Origin: Coniferiporia sulphurascens
Lineage: Eukaryota; Basidiomycota; Agaricomycetes; Hymenochaetales; Hymenochaetaceae
DNA length: 64,000 bases
Direction of reading: 5' to 3'
Assembly (NCBI GenBank): GCA_002794785.1
Contig: NBBA01000004.1
Coordinates: 1,426,001-1,490,000 of the forward strand
Position 1 is the stretch's first letter. Every line of letters begins with the position of its first letter. The translations under genes and the position numbers were made by a program. The notes beneath the pieces were generated by a model, which had not been told where the DNA came from, did no database searches, and worked only from the letters and a program-made list of their open reading frames with translations. Shown piece after piece: positions 32,298-44,761 of the stretch.

Positions 32298-35078
32298 TTA
32301 CTCCTCGTGCTGTGCGACCCAAACAGCAACAGCCCCTTCTGGGCATGGGAACGAACCCCATCCATCAAGGGTCACACTGATGGTTTGCGAGATGCCCCCC
32401 ATAAGGTCGCGGTATTGGATTGGCGTGCCTTGTTGCCTCTGAGATCGTGGTTAGCTCATCTCGGAGTGACCAAGAAAAAAGATGCGTGTCACAGCCTTTC
32501 CTCACCTGATGGCTTGGAATGGAGACCTTCATTCGAATTTCCTCGTGTTTTACTATGCTTTCATCTTGGTTGGCTCCATCGATAGGTGAATCACTGCGAA
32601 AAGGAAATATCGGATAAATTGAATTGAACGGAGCAAATATAATAATACGGCCGAAGGAAAAGAAAGAAAGAAAGACAAGGAAAATGACGAGCGTGATCCT
32701 TACCCATCCAACGCGGCGCCCGAACGGATGACGACTGCGCACCCTGGGTGTCGCGCATCCCCGGAACGCACAAAGCCGATGCAGTCTCGGAAGCAGAAGT
32801 AATCGGTCGTCTGGCCGTATGCGAAGTTTTTCCGAGCGCCAACGAGCAGCTCTAGTTTCTCACCAACGCGGGGGTCGTACCATTCTTGGTTAGGGTACAG
32901 GTCGCCGTAGAAGATGCATCTTAAGACAATGTGTGAGTGGAGAAATGGACAGGAACGCGGAGTGCAAACGCACGGGAATCCATTTGTCCGAAGCAATATC
33001 AATGCGTATGCTTGAAGTTTGAAGCCGGCGTATACCTGGTTAGTGCCTGGACTGAGAACGAAATCCCAATTCCGATCAGAATTTAAAATTTCTCGTACCC
33101 AGCTTTCCAAGGATTGGCCTATTTCCTGAAAACAAGTTAGTACAAAAAGAAAGAACCAGTTACGGCGAGTATTTACCGTACTGATCATTCCTCGTAAGCA
33201 TCTCAGACTGTATTGCGGAAAAGACAGCTACTCAACTCGTGGTTGTCGACGAAAGTCACGGCATCCCATGGCCGCCGCTCGACGAGCGTATTTTTTAGTA
33301 TGCGCCTGAGGTCATATTTTGGACCTTGTTTACTTGCATCGTGCAGGTTTTGGTGCAGCGGGACGTCAAAAAACGATGTCTTTTGAGAGGTGAGGAAAGC
33401 ATCAGCGACGCTATGCGAGGTGAGGACCCAATGGACGCACCTGTCCTCGGAGAACTCGTATATATTTTTCAATGAGGAAGACGCTGAGGCCGGGAGTTAG
33501 AAATCAGAATCAAGGAAGTCGAGTGTATTGAACGGAATGCTTACTCTGCGGACCAGAACTCGGAGACTACGAAGAGTTTGGGCATGTTAAGAGACAGCCT
33601 TGTGCGATCCAGCTTGGGAAGATCAGCTAATTGTATAAGCCCTAAGCAGGGTTAATGCTTACAAACTCGCGAAGAAACCGTCGGTCATAATGTTTCATGG
33701 CATCCATCCTAAATCCTGTTGCTCCAGTTACCTTCGAAGATTATCTAAGAGACTTCTTTGACAGCCTTGACTCGGGATTGAATATAGGACACACCTGTAG
33801 GATCCAGGAGCCCCAGTTACAAAGGTCCTCGCGGACATCCGGCTGTCTATGATCAATCTGCGGGGAAATGTGTTCGGTAATTTAAACGAAGCGTTAAAGG
33901 GGCTATCTTACATCGCATCCAAGTAAGTAGTCATAGTTTCCGAGCTCATCAGCTACATATTTCGACCAGCCATTTCTCCCTGGACCGTCGATGTAAAGTA
34001 TCTCAGACGTCTTTGTCCTGGCATCCCAATCGACCCCTATTGGAGCAGAAATTCAATATTACTTGACCCTGGTTTCCTCGAAGATACACAAACCGGAAAA
34101 ATGGCGATAGTTCCACTTCATAGTGCTGTACTAAATAGAACGAAAACGTGCGAATTTGAGTGAAGGTTAACTGTCATTGGTCATGTTCATACTTTTCCGC
34201 CTCTTCCGGGAAAGTCGAACGCAGTCCATGTCTGGAAGTCCGAGTGAGATTCCTATCAAACACCTATTACCGTGGTCATTACCTCTGCTTCTCTCGGTGA
34301 CCCTTTTTTGACCAGTCTGTTCTTCGGCTCTACCGGAGTCGCCGTAACTGTCTCGCTCCTATCACCGCCGCATCTATGCTATAAACCAGATCAAACCAAC
34401 GGGTACAAAAAGAAGTGAAGCATCTTACGTTTATGACAATGTCTATGATTATTTCTATACCGTTCGATTTTGCGGCTGAGCAGGCTTTGAGGAGTTCTTC
34501 TTTGGTTCCCCATCGAGTCGCAACAGTGTTTTTCTGTTCGAACTCGCCGAGGTCCCACTACTGGGGTCATAAGTTTGTATTACTATTAGACAGGAGTGAA
34601 GGCACACTAACAAGGTCGTAGACGTCGTAGCCGACACTTTCCTAGATAAGAAAAGCTCGCTCAGTTCGCCGGGTCATGAATTAACTTGGTGTGTTTACCT
34701 TTCCTGTAGCCGCTTTTTGGAGCGGGGGAAGCCACACATGGGTAACTCCGAGCTTCTTCAAATAGGGAATTTCTTGTTCGAAGTGCCTCCACCAGCTCAT
34801 CTTGTCGTCCCCTCTGCTTTCCCATGTGTAGAACTGAATCTAAAGTCGCGTCCCGTAAGAATCGTCCACATGTTTAAGAAGGCTTCTCAAACCATCAACG
34901 GATTCTCTTCGCGGTCATCGGGATGCAACGCCATGTTCTTCAAAGAAGAGGGAGCCCATGGCCAGAAAGTATCAGAGAGGAAGGTCATTAAGTTCCAGAA
35001 AATATCCATCTTGTCTACGTATATCCAATCCAATCCGGGTTTATTCGATGGAATCCTTGGCAGAAAGGCCGAATGCAC
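32298..35078 (-). CDS. GH13 alpha-amylase, probably intracellular (GH13_5-like)
   Basis: Minus strand, many exons. The ORF opens with ATG at 35078; a second ATG at 35009 (MDIFWNLM) is also possible. No clear signal peptide is present. The catalytic core begins IQFYTWESRGDDKMSWWRHF. Active-site regions are DIVINH (region I, about 34430), FRMDAMKHYDRRFL with the nucleophile Asp (about 33690), VSEFW with the acid/base Glu (about 33555), and FVDNHDT (region IV, 33177-33250). QIDHRQPDVREDL and GQSLESWV are typical of the GH13_5 subfamily that includes bacterial liquefying and fungal intracellular amylases. Region IV is completed by a 4-nt microexon. The C-terminal beta domain ends VTLDGWGSFPCPEGAVAVWV. 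It cleaves alpha-1,4 glucans such as glycogen or starch. Confidence 0.88.
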
Positions 35079-35922
35079 TGATTTGAAAGATTAAATGTGT
35101 ATAAATGTATGTTCCAAGGTTACACCGTGTGCCTCCGGATTTCGAAAGGGTTTTGTGGGCTCGAGGAGGTCAGAAGGTCCGCCAGCACAACTGGCTTTAC
35201 TGGTACTCCGAGAGATGATTGGAGGGTATTAATATTGCCGGCCCGAAAGTGGAAGGTATTCCAACTCCGACAATCGGTTTAAAATCGGCAAAAAATCGTC
35301 GTTCCGACTTTTCATGCGTCCACCACAGACACGCAGCAGCTCTTGTTTGCGTTCCGCGAGCCATGGAGTGCTGATGCAGTGTTATTCTTCAATCTTTTTG
35401 GTGGGCCGGAATGAAAAGCCTCCTTAATCGCTCTGATGGCGCTCATTCTACGTCGATACGGAGTTTCATGACGTGGCGATAGTTTTGTCGCATCTTGTAG
35501 ACATCATTATGTCAAGTAGTATATGCTCAATCATTGTTTGTCCTAAAAGACGTTCACTTTATCATACGCGGTGAATTCTGGAACTTTGGTGGTCTGGGCC
35601 TCGTGCAAGCGGCTTGAGAATGTGGTCGTCCTTGAAAACTTTTCAAGAATTTCGGGGATTTTGTCTGCTGATGGTTCCCCGTCTGTGCATTAATGAATAA
35701 AAATCCGCGATATTATGCTGAAACATCCACCGGTCGCGCTGCAGCCTGAGAGTGAAGTAGTGTACTTGCTGAACAAAAAAAATTCATTTTCATTTTTCTT
35801 TAGGCCTCAAACACGCATCCGTGCAGGTCACGGGGTCGGGTCACCACTACAAGCGCGTCGCGACTCTCCAGTGTTGCTCTTGTTCTTTCCGACTTGTGCT
35901 ACACACTGCGCTGGCGTCCACC
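35079..35922. other. Divergent promoter region, amylase and coiled-coil gene
   Basis: About 840 bp without a convincing ORF. A T-rich tract lies close to 35790, before the coiled-coil gene. Confidence 0.45.
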
Positions 35923-38175
35923 ATGGCTTTTGTAGGGCGGAGTCCGATCCGAATCACTGCTGCGCCGTCGACCGCACCGCAGGAGGCAATGGCCGCTTCT
36001 TTGCAGGCGCACATCGATGAACTCGTCCAGAAGAACCGAACATGCGAACACAACATCCGGCGACTCCAACAAGCCATTCAGGACGAGAAGGAAAGGGGCA
36101 TTGAGGCTGTGACCAAGCTCAAAGCCGCGTTTCTGCAGGAACGCGAAGAATGGCGGGAGGGCTGTGACTCGTTGCTCGCAAGCCACCGCATTGTACACCT
36201 CCGCACGCGGAACGAGCTTGATAAGGAACGGCTCAAAGTCCTGAAAGAAACGGAAGAAAATAGACGAGAGCGAATCGCTGTCCTCCATCGCGACTACAGG
36301 CTCACGCTCTTCCAGGCGAAGGAGGGTGAGCTCGAGGCGCGGATTGCCGATCTCGAGGATGCCCTGGAGGAGCTTGGAGAAGAGAAAGAAGAGCTCGCGT
36401 GGCTGAGAGAAGAGGACGCGAAGGAGTTCGAATCACAGTACAATGAAGCTGTTGCTACGTTGACGGCAAACCTTAGGAAGGCGCAATCTTCTCGGAAAGA
36501 GGCTGCAAGCAAGGTGAATGTTTTAGAGGTTGAAAATGCGTCTTTGCAGGTCCGTAATAATTGTACTCGGTTCATGTGTCCAACCAATATAGAGCGTTTG
36601 TTCTGTACCTGCAGTCTGAGCTGGCGAAGCTACAAGAAGAGGGTAACGCCCTAAAAGCGTCCTTCGATTCTACATCCACGAAGCTTGAGCGGGTAACGCT
36701 TCAGCTGGAAGGGGCGAAAACGAACGCGGCTGAGCTGGACACCACGAACAGAGAGCTTTTGCGTACTAACGCAGATCTCAAACGACAGTTGGACAAGTGG
36801 CAAACTCTGGAAACGAAGGGCGGTACAGAGATGGAGGAGATGCGCCGACGAAGAATTGAATTGGAGGTGCAAGTCAAGGAGTTGCAAGGGAGAGTAAAGG
36901 AGCTCGAGAAGGCAGGAAAGGAGCAAACGAAGGCATTCGAAAAAGAGCTGAAGAAGGTTGAGAAGCTACGTAGGGAGAATGACCGGATGGCTGTACGCAT
37001 TCGCCGCTACTTTACTGAATTGATCCCTCATTTCCTACCGCCTGTTTCAGGAAGTAACTGAAGAAGCGCAGAACATAGCAGCGAAGGCGCAGACCGAGTC
37101 TGATGAAGCTCAGGACAAGTTACTTAAGGCTCACAGACTAATCGAAAAGCTGCGGACAACAAGCTCGGCGAAGGAAAAGGGACGCAATGTGAGTCGAATC
37201 AAGTCGTATGATTGCAATCGTTAACATTTAAGGTGCAATAGCCAGCACAAGAGGCCGAGCCAGTCGCCAGCGAACTCGAGCTCGAGCCTCCCGTCGCTTC
37301 GGAACGAGAAGTCGAAGTCGCGGTAACGCCCGTTGCAAAACAACGAGTGCGGACTAGGACTACCCAGCCGAAGCAGAAGTCAGGGAGTGATGAAGAGCCT
37401 AGTCAGGAGTTGGACGAGGAAATCCCGCGCCATCGTGCCGAGTCACGAACACGTCCAAAGTCTGCTTATCAGAAACAGAAGGTCGAGAAGGAAGATGGAA
37501 TCACTGCTGAAGAGGGGGAACCACAGGCCGAGGGTAGTAAGAAAGCGAAAGCGCAGACAAGAACTATTCGCAAACGAAGTAAAAATTCGCCAGAGGAGTC
37601 AGAGCAAGAGGAACAGCCCGACGACAAACACGATGATCCGCCGAGGAAAGTGAAAGACAAGGGCAAAGGGAAGGCCACGGCGATTCCAAGCGATATTGAG
37701 GAGTCCAAGGCGAAGACGAAGGGCAGATCAAGAGGACGAGATAAAGCGGCTGCGACAGACGATGAGGAGGCGCCGAGAGCTCGTGGTGCAGGGGTTCGAC
37801 GGAAGGCAATAAACGCGAGCGAAGATAGTGCAAGCATAAGACCTTCGGACCAACCGAAAAGGCGCAAACCAAACTCCAGTCAAGGCGTGCGGAAAAATGA
37901 GGCTGAACATGACGAAGATGAAAACGCTCAGCAACCAAAGAAGAAAAAGAAAAGATTGTTCCCCCCGTCGCAACCTATGACTTTTCCCTGGGACGACTTG
38001 CCAAAGGTGACTAGAATACAAGACTTTCCTCCAAACTTGCTTTATTAATCAGCCTTTTTTGCAGGGCGATGGTGGTCTGAACATCCCAACGCAACTGTCA
38101 CCTGTAAGAGAAACGGAGGCGGTGCCAGTACGGTCTGTATTTGGAAAGGTGGGCTCTGCGCTGGGGTGGAGATGA
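35923..38175 (+). CDS. Long coiled-coil protein with basic/acidic tail, function unknown
   Basis: Five exons keep the frame: 35923-36549, 36615-36992, 37051-37188, 37242-38006 and 38065-38175 (672 residues). From about residue 20 to 390 it is almost continuous coiled coil with heptads of Leu, Glu, Lys and Arg. The second part is disordered, with many K/R and E/D clusters and several basic runs that could be nuclear signals (KPKRRK-like, PKKKKKR). The last 40 residues, with PWDDLPKGDGGLNIPT and LSPVRE, look conserved; SPVR is a minimal CDK site. A chromosome or spindle-associated scaffold is a reasonable guess, not a finding. I do not recognise the family. Confidence 0.7.
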
Positions 38176-38396
38176 CCTGCTGTAAGTAGTGTACTTTTAT
38201 ATGCTCAGGGTTTACTTCAAAACTAGCACTACGTTCTACGTGGGGATATTCAACACTAAAGCTGGCTAGTGGCTCAATGCGGATCGTGTTTCACGTGACC
38301 GTGGGAGGTCTCTGTATCCGCACCTCACCTGGACAGTGTGTTTTTTTAAGATGTGGTCCGTTCATCTTGAACTCGATCTCCAACATCAATGCATTC

Positions 38397-40461
38397 ATGA
38401 GCGATAACGACAGCGACGGCGATGGCGACTCGCTCTTCGGGTCTCCGCCCCCTTCGCCTCTGCTTCCCAGAGGTACGTCTCCGACGCTAGCTCTTCCGGG
38501 AAGCTCAGGCACGTCGAACGTAGTGCCAAAAAATGTGGGGACCATTGCACTTCCTGGTTCCCATAACAGTTCTGAACATGTAGTCAGCCTACCAGCTTCC
38601 CCTCCGCGCACACGCACCGCATACCTCGCACCTCAGCAGCCCCGCCCTGCATTTTCGCATTCGTATTCAGACCTTACTGGCGGACGGGCAGCCTCGGTTT
38701 CTGCTGGCGCCCGCCGGCAGGTGAAGACACCTAAGAAGAAGGCCAAGTCCTCTACTCCTACTCCTGTCGCAAGCGGACCTCCATTCAGCCTCCCCGAAGC
38801 CAATGAGCCTTTACCCCCTAACTTTTTGAGGAATCAACAGGCATTGCTCGGTCTGGCTGGTGTTGTGGGGGGTATCAACCCAGCGCACCTGTCCACACGG
38901 AGTAGCCGGGGTGCTACTGCCCAAAATCCCATTGTTGTCGAAGAGGAGACTCCTTCAATTAGTTCTTCCGCCTGGAAGGCCCGTCAACCTCGGCTCCCTG
39001 CACAATTACCCCTACCAGACGCCGACAGTGTGGCGGATACGCTTGTCTCACAAGGCAATATCTTTCCAGTCATTCGTTCCTTGCTACCCTATTTTGGGGC
39101 GAACGCCAACGTGGGATGTTGCTCGAATCATAGCAATTACTATGCGCCGGCGCACAGCACTTCTGCTGCGCACCTGGAGCTCGCTGCACCACCTCTGAAG
39201 CGCCGAAGACTTAACTCCGTACCGGCGGGTGCAGGGGATTGGGATGTTCCATACCCTTTTCCTGACGATGAAGGGCCGAGACATTATTATCAAGACTGGG
39301 AAAAGAACCGAGGGAAGAGGCTGGCGGCGCAGCTCGTGTCGTTGGTGCGTGATGCCGTTAAAAAAGCGGCAGCGAAATCTCATCTTCAGGAGATTGCGAA
39401 AGACGAAGGGAAAATGCCAAATTTTTCTTTAGCGATTGACAACACCGATTTGCTGAGACATGAAAACGACATGGCGGCCAGCCAACCCCAGTTCCTCCAG
39501 GGATGTTCGAATTTTGATTCGCTTTCTTCACAAAAGGGCGTTCCAGATCTACTTGCTTCGGGTCACGACATCGTCACGCAGAGTTTCGATCCCAGCCTCG
39601 GGGCCCTTCTAGGCGCGGTCAATGATGCTTTGATCGATTCAAACATGCGGCTGACAGACGACGAATTGACCGCCATGTCTTCGTTTGGATATGTCCCTGC
39701 CATGTCCAATTCCCCGACGTTGACTTCTTCAACGCGACTTCCTACCCCTTGCGATCTTTCTCGGCCTTCCACTGCTGAAAATAAGGAGAATGTCAAATTG
39801 GGATCGGCCTTTTCACAGACGCAAGGCTTCAACTTCAATATCGATAATGTTCCAATTGACCCAATGTTGCTCGATATTTCCTGGCCGTCGTCAGTAGACA
39901 CGGGTAACCCAGCATCTGCATCTCCGATCCCGGACAGGTTCCCCCATTCAGGGGCCGAACATTCTTACGCCCAACGCAATTCGGGTATTCCTGTATCTAG
40001 TTCGGGTTTGTAAATCCCCTTTACTGTCCATACCAGTCCTTACTTACCGTTTTTGATTTACAGAAAATATATCAACACATGACAACCAGACAATTTTTTT
40101 GCAAAATGCGATGGAGGGTGTCGTCTCGAATTCTCGGTTTCCAGTATCTTCCTCAGAAATCCTTGGATCATCTTCTACGTTTGGACGCTCTCCGGCTGCG
40201 ACATCTGCTGTGCCCTCGTCAAGCCAAGCGCATTCTCAAGGCGTACGGTTTCTTCCGCCAGTTATTGACGATATGGTTCGCACGCGGGGAGGCAGATCGG
40301 GTAGCAAGGGGCTGGACAGGGAGGACGTTCTGCGCCGTGCCCGAGTGCGGCGCGAGCAGTTGGCGGCGGAGATTGCACGTGCGAAAATTGAATTGTGGGA
40401 GACTACGATAGAACAAGGGGTATTAATCAATTTGTCGAAAGACAAGAGCTTGCTGTCCTAA
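38397..40461 (+). CDS. Large disordered protein of unknown function
   Basis: Two exons keep the frame: 38397-40005 and 40064-40461 (668 residues). The start MSDNDSDGDGDSLFGSPPPSP is chosen because the upstream in-frame extension (from 38277) has no typical start-region character. The N-terminal half is Ser/Pro-rich. A basic stretch (KTPKKKAK) and PPLKRRRLN look like nuclear signals. A short ordered-looking segment near residue 310 (YYQDWEKNRGKRLAAQLVSL) and a C-terminal helix (EDVLRRARVRREQLAAEIAR) are the most protein-like parts. LDREDVLRRARV resembles a regulatory helix. The product is probably nuclear; the function is unknown. Confidence 0.65.
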
Positions 40462-40825
40462 GTCTTACAAGTGTTTCCTAAATGTTTTTGTTCTGTTTCC
40501 CATTGGTTTTCCACCTGCTCATTAGTCTACTTGTTCTCGTGTCGTGTTCGCTCGATCAGTGACCCTAGCGCTTTTAATTGAGTTGGGGTGTTACGTTGAC
40601 CGAGTTCGGATTTCGGCGCGTGCTGGAAGTACTCTTGCTGACGCAATCGATTGCTCTCTCCTTCCTAATTCCTAAAGCTATCCATTAGACTACTGCGGCC
40701 TGAAATTCTGCCCTTTTAACAAATAATCCTGCAACCGACTCTCATTGACTAAATCACCTATTGGCCTGTCATCCTCTCACAGTGTCGAGGACAACGTCCG
40801 GCTGTTAATTGACTTTAACAGGAGT
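40462..40825. other. Intergenic region, 364 bp
   Basis: 3' region of the disordered-protein gene and promoter of the Fmp32-like gene. It is T/C-rich, with no convincing ORF. Confidence 0.45.
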
Positions 40826-41846
40826 ATGCTATCGTCTCACCTTGCTCGTCGGGTTGCGCAGGCCTCGCGTCCGGACGGATTGGCATCCCTAGGTTTCCGC
40901 TCTCGCCTACTGCAACTCACCGCTGGATCCAGCGCACCACCAGCAAGAAGGCGATGGCAACGTCCGCGTGCGTTCCATGCGACAAGCACTGCGCGAGACT
41001 TCCACTTTGACACGCACCATTTCGTGCAGCGGCTCGAGCGCGAGGGGCTCAACCGCGCGCAGGCGGAGGGCATCATGCGCGCGATGGCGGAGGTCATCGA
41101 CGAGAGTGTGCGCAATATGACGAGCAATATGGTCACGCGGGTGGACCAGGAGAAGGTGTGTGCGCTTGCTATTCATGCTATACTAGATTGTGGTGCATGT
41201 ACTAAAGAGGCGGTGAATCTGCACTGCAGCACCAATACACGCAGAAGGTTGACTTTGCGCAGCTCAAGTCGGAGCTGCAGCTGATGGAGAAGAACGACCT
41301 CGCGATGATGAAGGCAGAGAACGACCGGCTCGCGACGGACCTCGAGCGCCTCAAGCAGCGCCTCCGCGAGGAGATTACGCGCACGCAGGCCGGCGTGCGG
41401 CTCGACCTGAATCTCGAGAAAGGTGCGTGCGCGTGTCCGTCTATATTGGGAGCAATATGTTCAAAGCTTGTGTGCTTGTTTACTCCGGACCTCGTGAATT
41501 CTTCGCCTTGATCCAACGTATGGACACGATTCGACATGGACGAACGCAGGTCGGATGCGAGAATCTTCATCAGGGCAGGAACTCAAGATTAGAGAAGTCG
41601 ACACCCGCATCGAACGCGAGATTGCGGAGCTACGAACGGCGATACAAGCTTCAAAGGTGAGTTTTTCCATGACCCTTTCAAAATAGCATATTTACCAACT
41701 GACCCTGCGTGTAGGCTGTAACTCTCCAATACCTCGTTGGCTTTGGTTCGTCAAAGTTACTCTTCCTTCCACTGTGAATTCTGATGCCTCCTGCAGTTAC
41801 TGGTTGTTCCGCCCTTCTTATGGCGTACCTGCGCTTCCGCTTATAG
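40826..41846 (+). CDS. Mitochondrial inner-membrane coiled-coil protein (DUF1640; Fmp32 / CCDC90-MCUR1 family)
   Basis: Five exons keep the frame: 40826-41155, 41230-41422, 41550-41656, 41715-41745 and 41797-41846. The first 55 residues are rich in Arg, Ser and Ala with almost no acids and contain RAFHATSTARDFHFD, a mitochondrial presequence with a likely cleavage region. The DUF1640 signature follows: FDTHHFVQRLEREGLNRAQA, then IDESVRNMTSNMVTRVDQEK. A long coiled coil (FAQLKSELQLMEKNDLAMM) and a C-terminal membrane helix (TLQYLVGFVTGCSALLMAYL) complete the family pattern. Relatives are yeast Fmp32 and human CCDC90A/B, linked to respiratory complex assembly and to the calcium uniporter. The 31-nt fourth exon is short. 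Confidence 0.9.
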
Positions 41847-42098
41847 CGTCACCTTCAACCGATCTCTTTCATTACATTCACACTCTTTGTCCAGATGCAG
41901 CCTTTATTCCATACAGGCGACAAAGTAGGGATTGGGAGAATTAGAATTTACAGATTATACAGTGTAATACGATATGTGTAGATCGCGATATACCCATTGA
42001 GGCATACCAAAGCCGGAATCCGTAGAAGTAGGGTGTCATGTCGTAGCATCTGTCGCTATCCTAGTGAAGAAACCATAATCAAAAAGAAAAGTGAGCGC

Positions 42099-43184
42099 TC
42101 AGGACGATTTCTCCTTCACGCGTAGTCGTTTTTGCTCGAGGGTTTCGCGAGTCATTCGCGTGCCCAAAATGACATCCCAGTGGATAAAGAAGGGCTGCGC
42201 AAAGTTGCTCTTGATACCAATGATCTGCAAAAACCATCAGGATAGTTCGCGGTAAGGGGGTGACAAATGAACACATACCTGGTGGTGAATGTCATGGTAA
42301 TCTGCGTTGTTCCCGAAGAAGATTTGTAGTGGGTCGAGCGGAAGGCGGTATCCGCAGTGGTCGTCGATGGTCTTCATTGTTGAGAACGCAAAGAGGACGC
42401 ACGCCTGGCGCACGGACATGCGGGAAAGCCAGTGTGCGAGTGCGGCGCCAAGTGTATCGAGAAGGAAGCCTTCCAGGGGGTGGTTGTATAGGGCGCCGTA
42501 CGCATACGGGACGTACAGCCGGTGGTGCCATGAATGGAAATGTCTGTAGAGGAACTTGTTGACATGGAAAGCGCGGTGCAGAAAGTATTGCCAAGTGTCG
42601 ATGCAGAACCTGTTGATAATCTATCAACATCAGCGGACTTGGGGACAGGAGGAAAAACCTCACATTGCAAAAAGAAGCTGCGCAGACGGTATTCCCCACC
42701 AATATAATAATTTGACTGATGCGGGTCCATAGGCGCGCAAGAACCGCAGCGCAGCCGTTTCACCTAGCGCGAGCTGCGCACAGAAGGTGACAGCGTGCTT
42801 GATGCTCTGGAGGTCAGCCAGGCAGGTCAGGTTCTCCTCGCCAGACCCCATCCAGTAAAAACCCAGTGTAGTCTGTATGACCTGCTGCAAAAGAACAGCC
42901 CAGAGGACGGCCGACTTGGTGACAAGGTTGCGCGCCTTGACCTCGGCGGACTCGTGTATGCGGTATTTGTTCAGCCAGGGCGTGTCGATAGAGTCGAGAA
43001 TGCTGAAGAACAGCGAGTACACCCAGTAGGTGACGATGGGCATGACGAGCGAAAGTGTTTCATCCGACATCTGGGTGAAGACGCTTAGACGCGGAGTGTA
43101 GTAGAAGGGTGCGCCGGCGTAGACGTAGTGGCGCAGGCCCGCATTGTCTGAGAAGAGGGGAATGTCGGTTGCGTTCGCCACCAT
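42099..43184 (-). CDS. SUR2: Sphingolipid C4-hydroxylase Sur2
   Basis: Three exons keep the frame on the minus strand: 42664-43184, 42279-42609 and 42099-42224. The N-terminal part has FYYTPRLSVF and EKYRIHESAE-like sequence (NKYRIHESAEVKARNLV), typical of Sur2. The fatty-acid hydroxylase histidine boxes are complete: HRAFH, HSWHH and NNADYHDIHHQ. Several membrane helices precede them. The enzyme is a di-iron oxygenase of the ER that hydroxylates C4 of dihydrosphingosine or ceramide, making phytosphingosine. A related oxygenase, ERG25, lies head to tail just upstream. The C-terminal KEKSS tail is charged. Confidence 0.92.
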
Positions 43185-43617
43185 CGTCGTCGGCGTTGGC
43201 TGTCGTTAAAGTCGTCGTTTGCCTTGCCGTCCTATGCGTTTTCGTCAAGAGGAAGGAAGCGCGAAGTAACTTGTGGCGCGCGCCGCGCATAAAAACTGAA
43301 TCGGAGTCGTGTAATTCCGGATATCTCGTAATACGAATTAGGTCATCACATGATCGGCGAGAAAGCCCGGAGGTCTGGAGGTCGAACCATAATCAAAATA
43401 AATCGTGTAGCTTAAGCGAGTCTGCAATCAACAACATCGCAAACAAATGACTGCTCAGGGCTTCACAGATCGCCGCTGCCTTGCACGTATACATATTTTA
43501 TTGAATTGATGTAGGAAAAGAAAGTGCCCTCTAATCAATATATGTCAGACTCGCTTGGCACAGTCTAGCTAGTGAGGAAAAAAACGGATCACTAGAAAAA
43601 CCCAGTGCATCCAGCCC
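43185..43617. other. Intergenic region between ERG25 and SUR2
   Basis: 3' region of ERG25 and promoter of SUR2, 433 bp. No convincing ORF and no clear known site. Confidence 0.45.
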
Positions 43618-44761
43618 TCACCAAGGCCGCCTTTCCTGGGCGACAGCTTCCGCGGCAAGACCCACTCTCTCAGACTCCTCGTTGAGCTTCAGCTCTATAG
43701 CCTCCTGTTCTGCACGCGATGCACCCTTGCTCGCAGCAGCCGCTTTCATTTTGCGTACCCGCTCTTTGTGTGCGCGGAACCGTACGTCTGTTCCAAAGAA
43801 GAAGTCGAGGTAACGGAAGGACGACGCGAAATTGTCCATGAATGCCATATGATGGTAGTCGTGATGCTCGGCGCCTGCCCAGAATGGAAGGATATGCTGC
43901 AGCGACCAGGGGAAATCTGCGAATGTGCCATCATCAGTTTTTGTAGGTGATTCTTTTCTTCGAAGAGAATACGCACCGTAACCGCTATGCGAGTCAACGG
44001 CTTGGAAGAGCCGGAGTGCTATCCAAGCATAGACTGTGATGATGTGTAGGCTCGATGCAAAGTAGCAGTAAAGGAGCGGACCGCCAATAGTGCCCATACC
44101 CAGAACGAGAACTTCAACCGGGTGTGCGTACTCGGCGGCAAGTCCAAACGGTGCTGAGTACCGGTGGTGTACCTTATGGATGTGCTTGTAGAGAGGACCG
44201 TAGTGCATCGCTTGGTGAGCACAATAATGGAATGCGTCCTCGAAAACAAAAAAGAGCGCGACTTGGGCTAGCATGGGACGCCATCCGGGGAACGGGACCT
44301 GCCATGTCATAAGCCCGAAGTACTCCGCGAGGGGGTGAAAGAACCAGATCTGGTGGGGAAGAGTTCAGTAACTACCAATATAAAAATAGAACAGAGCGTA
44401 CCTGAGGCAGCTCGATTGTAAAGTGCGAGAACAGTACGAGTTTCGTGCACTCCCACTCGTCCAGTGCGGTAGGGACCTTAGTCGGCTGGAGCTTCCACCG
44501 ACGGAAGTATGGTATTGCGTCCACGATGATCCAGGGGACGCAGCGACCGAAGTAGACAAGCTCATGCAGGAGAAAGGACATTATACCCGTCGCGAGAGCT
44601 GGATCGTCGAACCAGAGATACCACTGAACCCACTTGAGTTCGAGCCAATTGAGCTTGGTGAAGTCGGTATTTGCATAAAGGAACTCGGCCCCATCGTGTA
44701 AGACGGCGGTCACGTTAGACATTGCCAAAGTTGTAGAGCCAAGCTTCAGATTGTCGAGCAA
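43618..44761 (-). CDS. ERG25: C4-methylsterol oxidase Erg25
   Basis: Three exons on the minus strand, with introns near 44351-44401 and 43927-43977. The protein starts at 44761 (MLDNLKLGS) or at 44722 (MSNVTAVL). It has the fatty-acid hydroxylase fold with all three histidine boxes: HYCAHQAMH, HKVHHRYSAPFGLAAEYAHP and HHDYHH. LNWLELKWVQWYLWF and PTKVPTALDEW in the N-terminal part are typical of Erg25. The C-terminal tail is a charged helix. It is a di-iron ER enzyme that oxidises the C4 methyl groups of 4,4-dimethylzymosterol in ergosterol synthesis. A TCACCCC motif resembling a sterol-response element lies about 95 bp upstream. Confidence 0.93.

Noticed and set aside
32655..32690. AAAGAAAGAAAGAAAG as a regulatory repeat
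   Set aside because: Lies in an intron of the amylase gene and is a plain microsatellite or pyrimidine tract on the sense strand.
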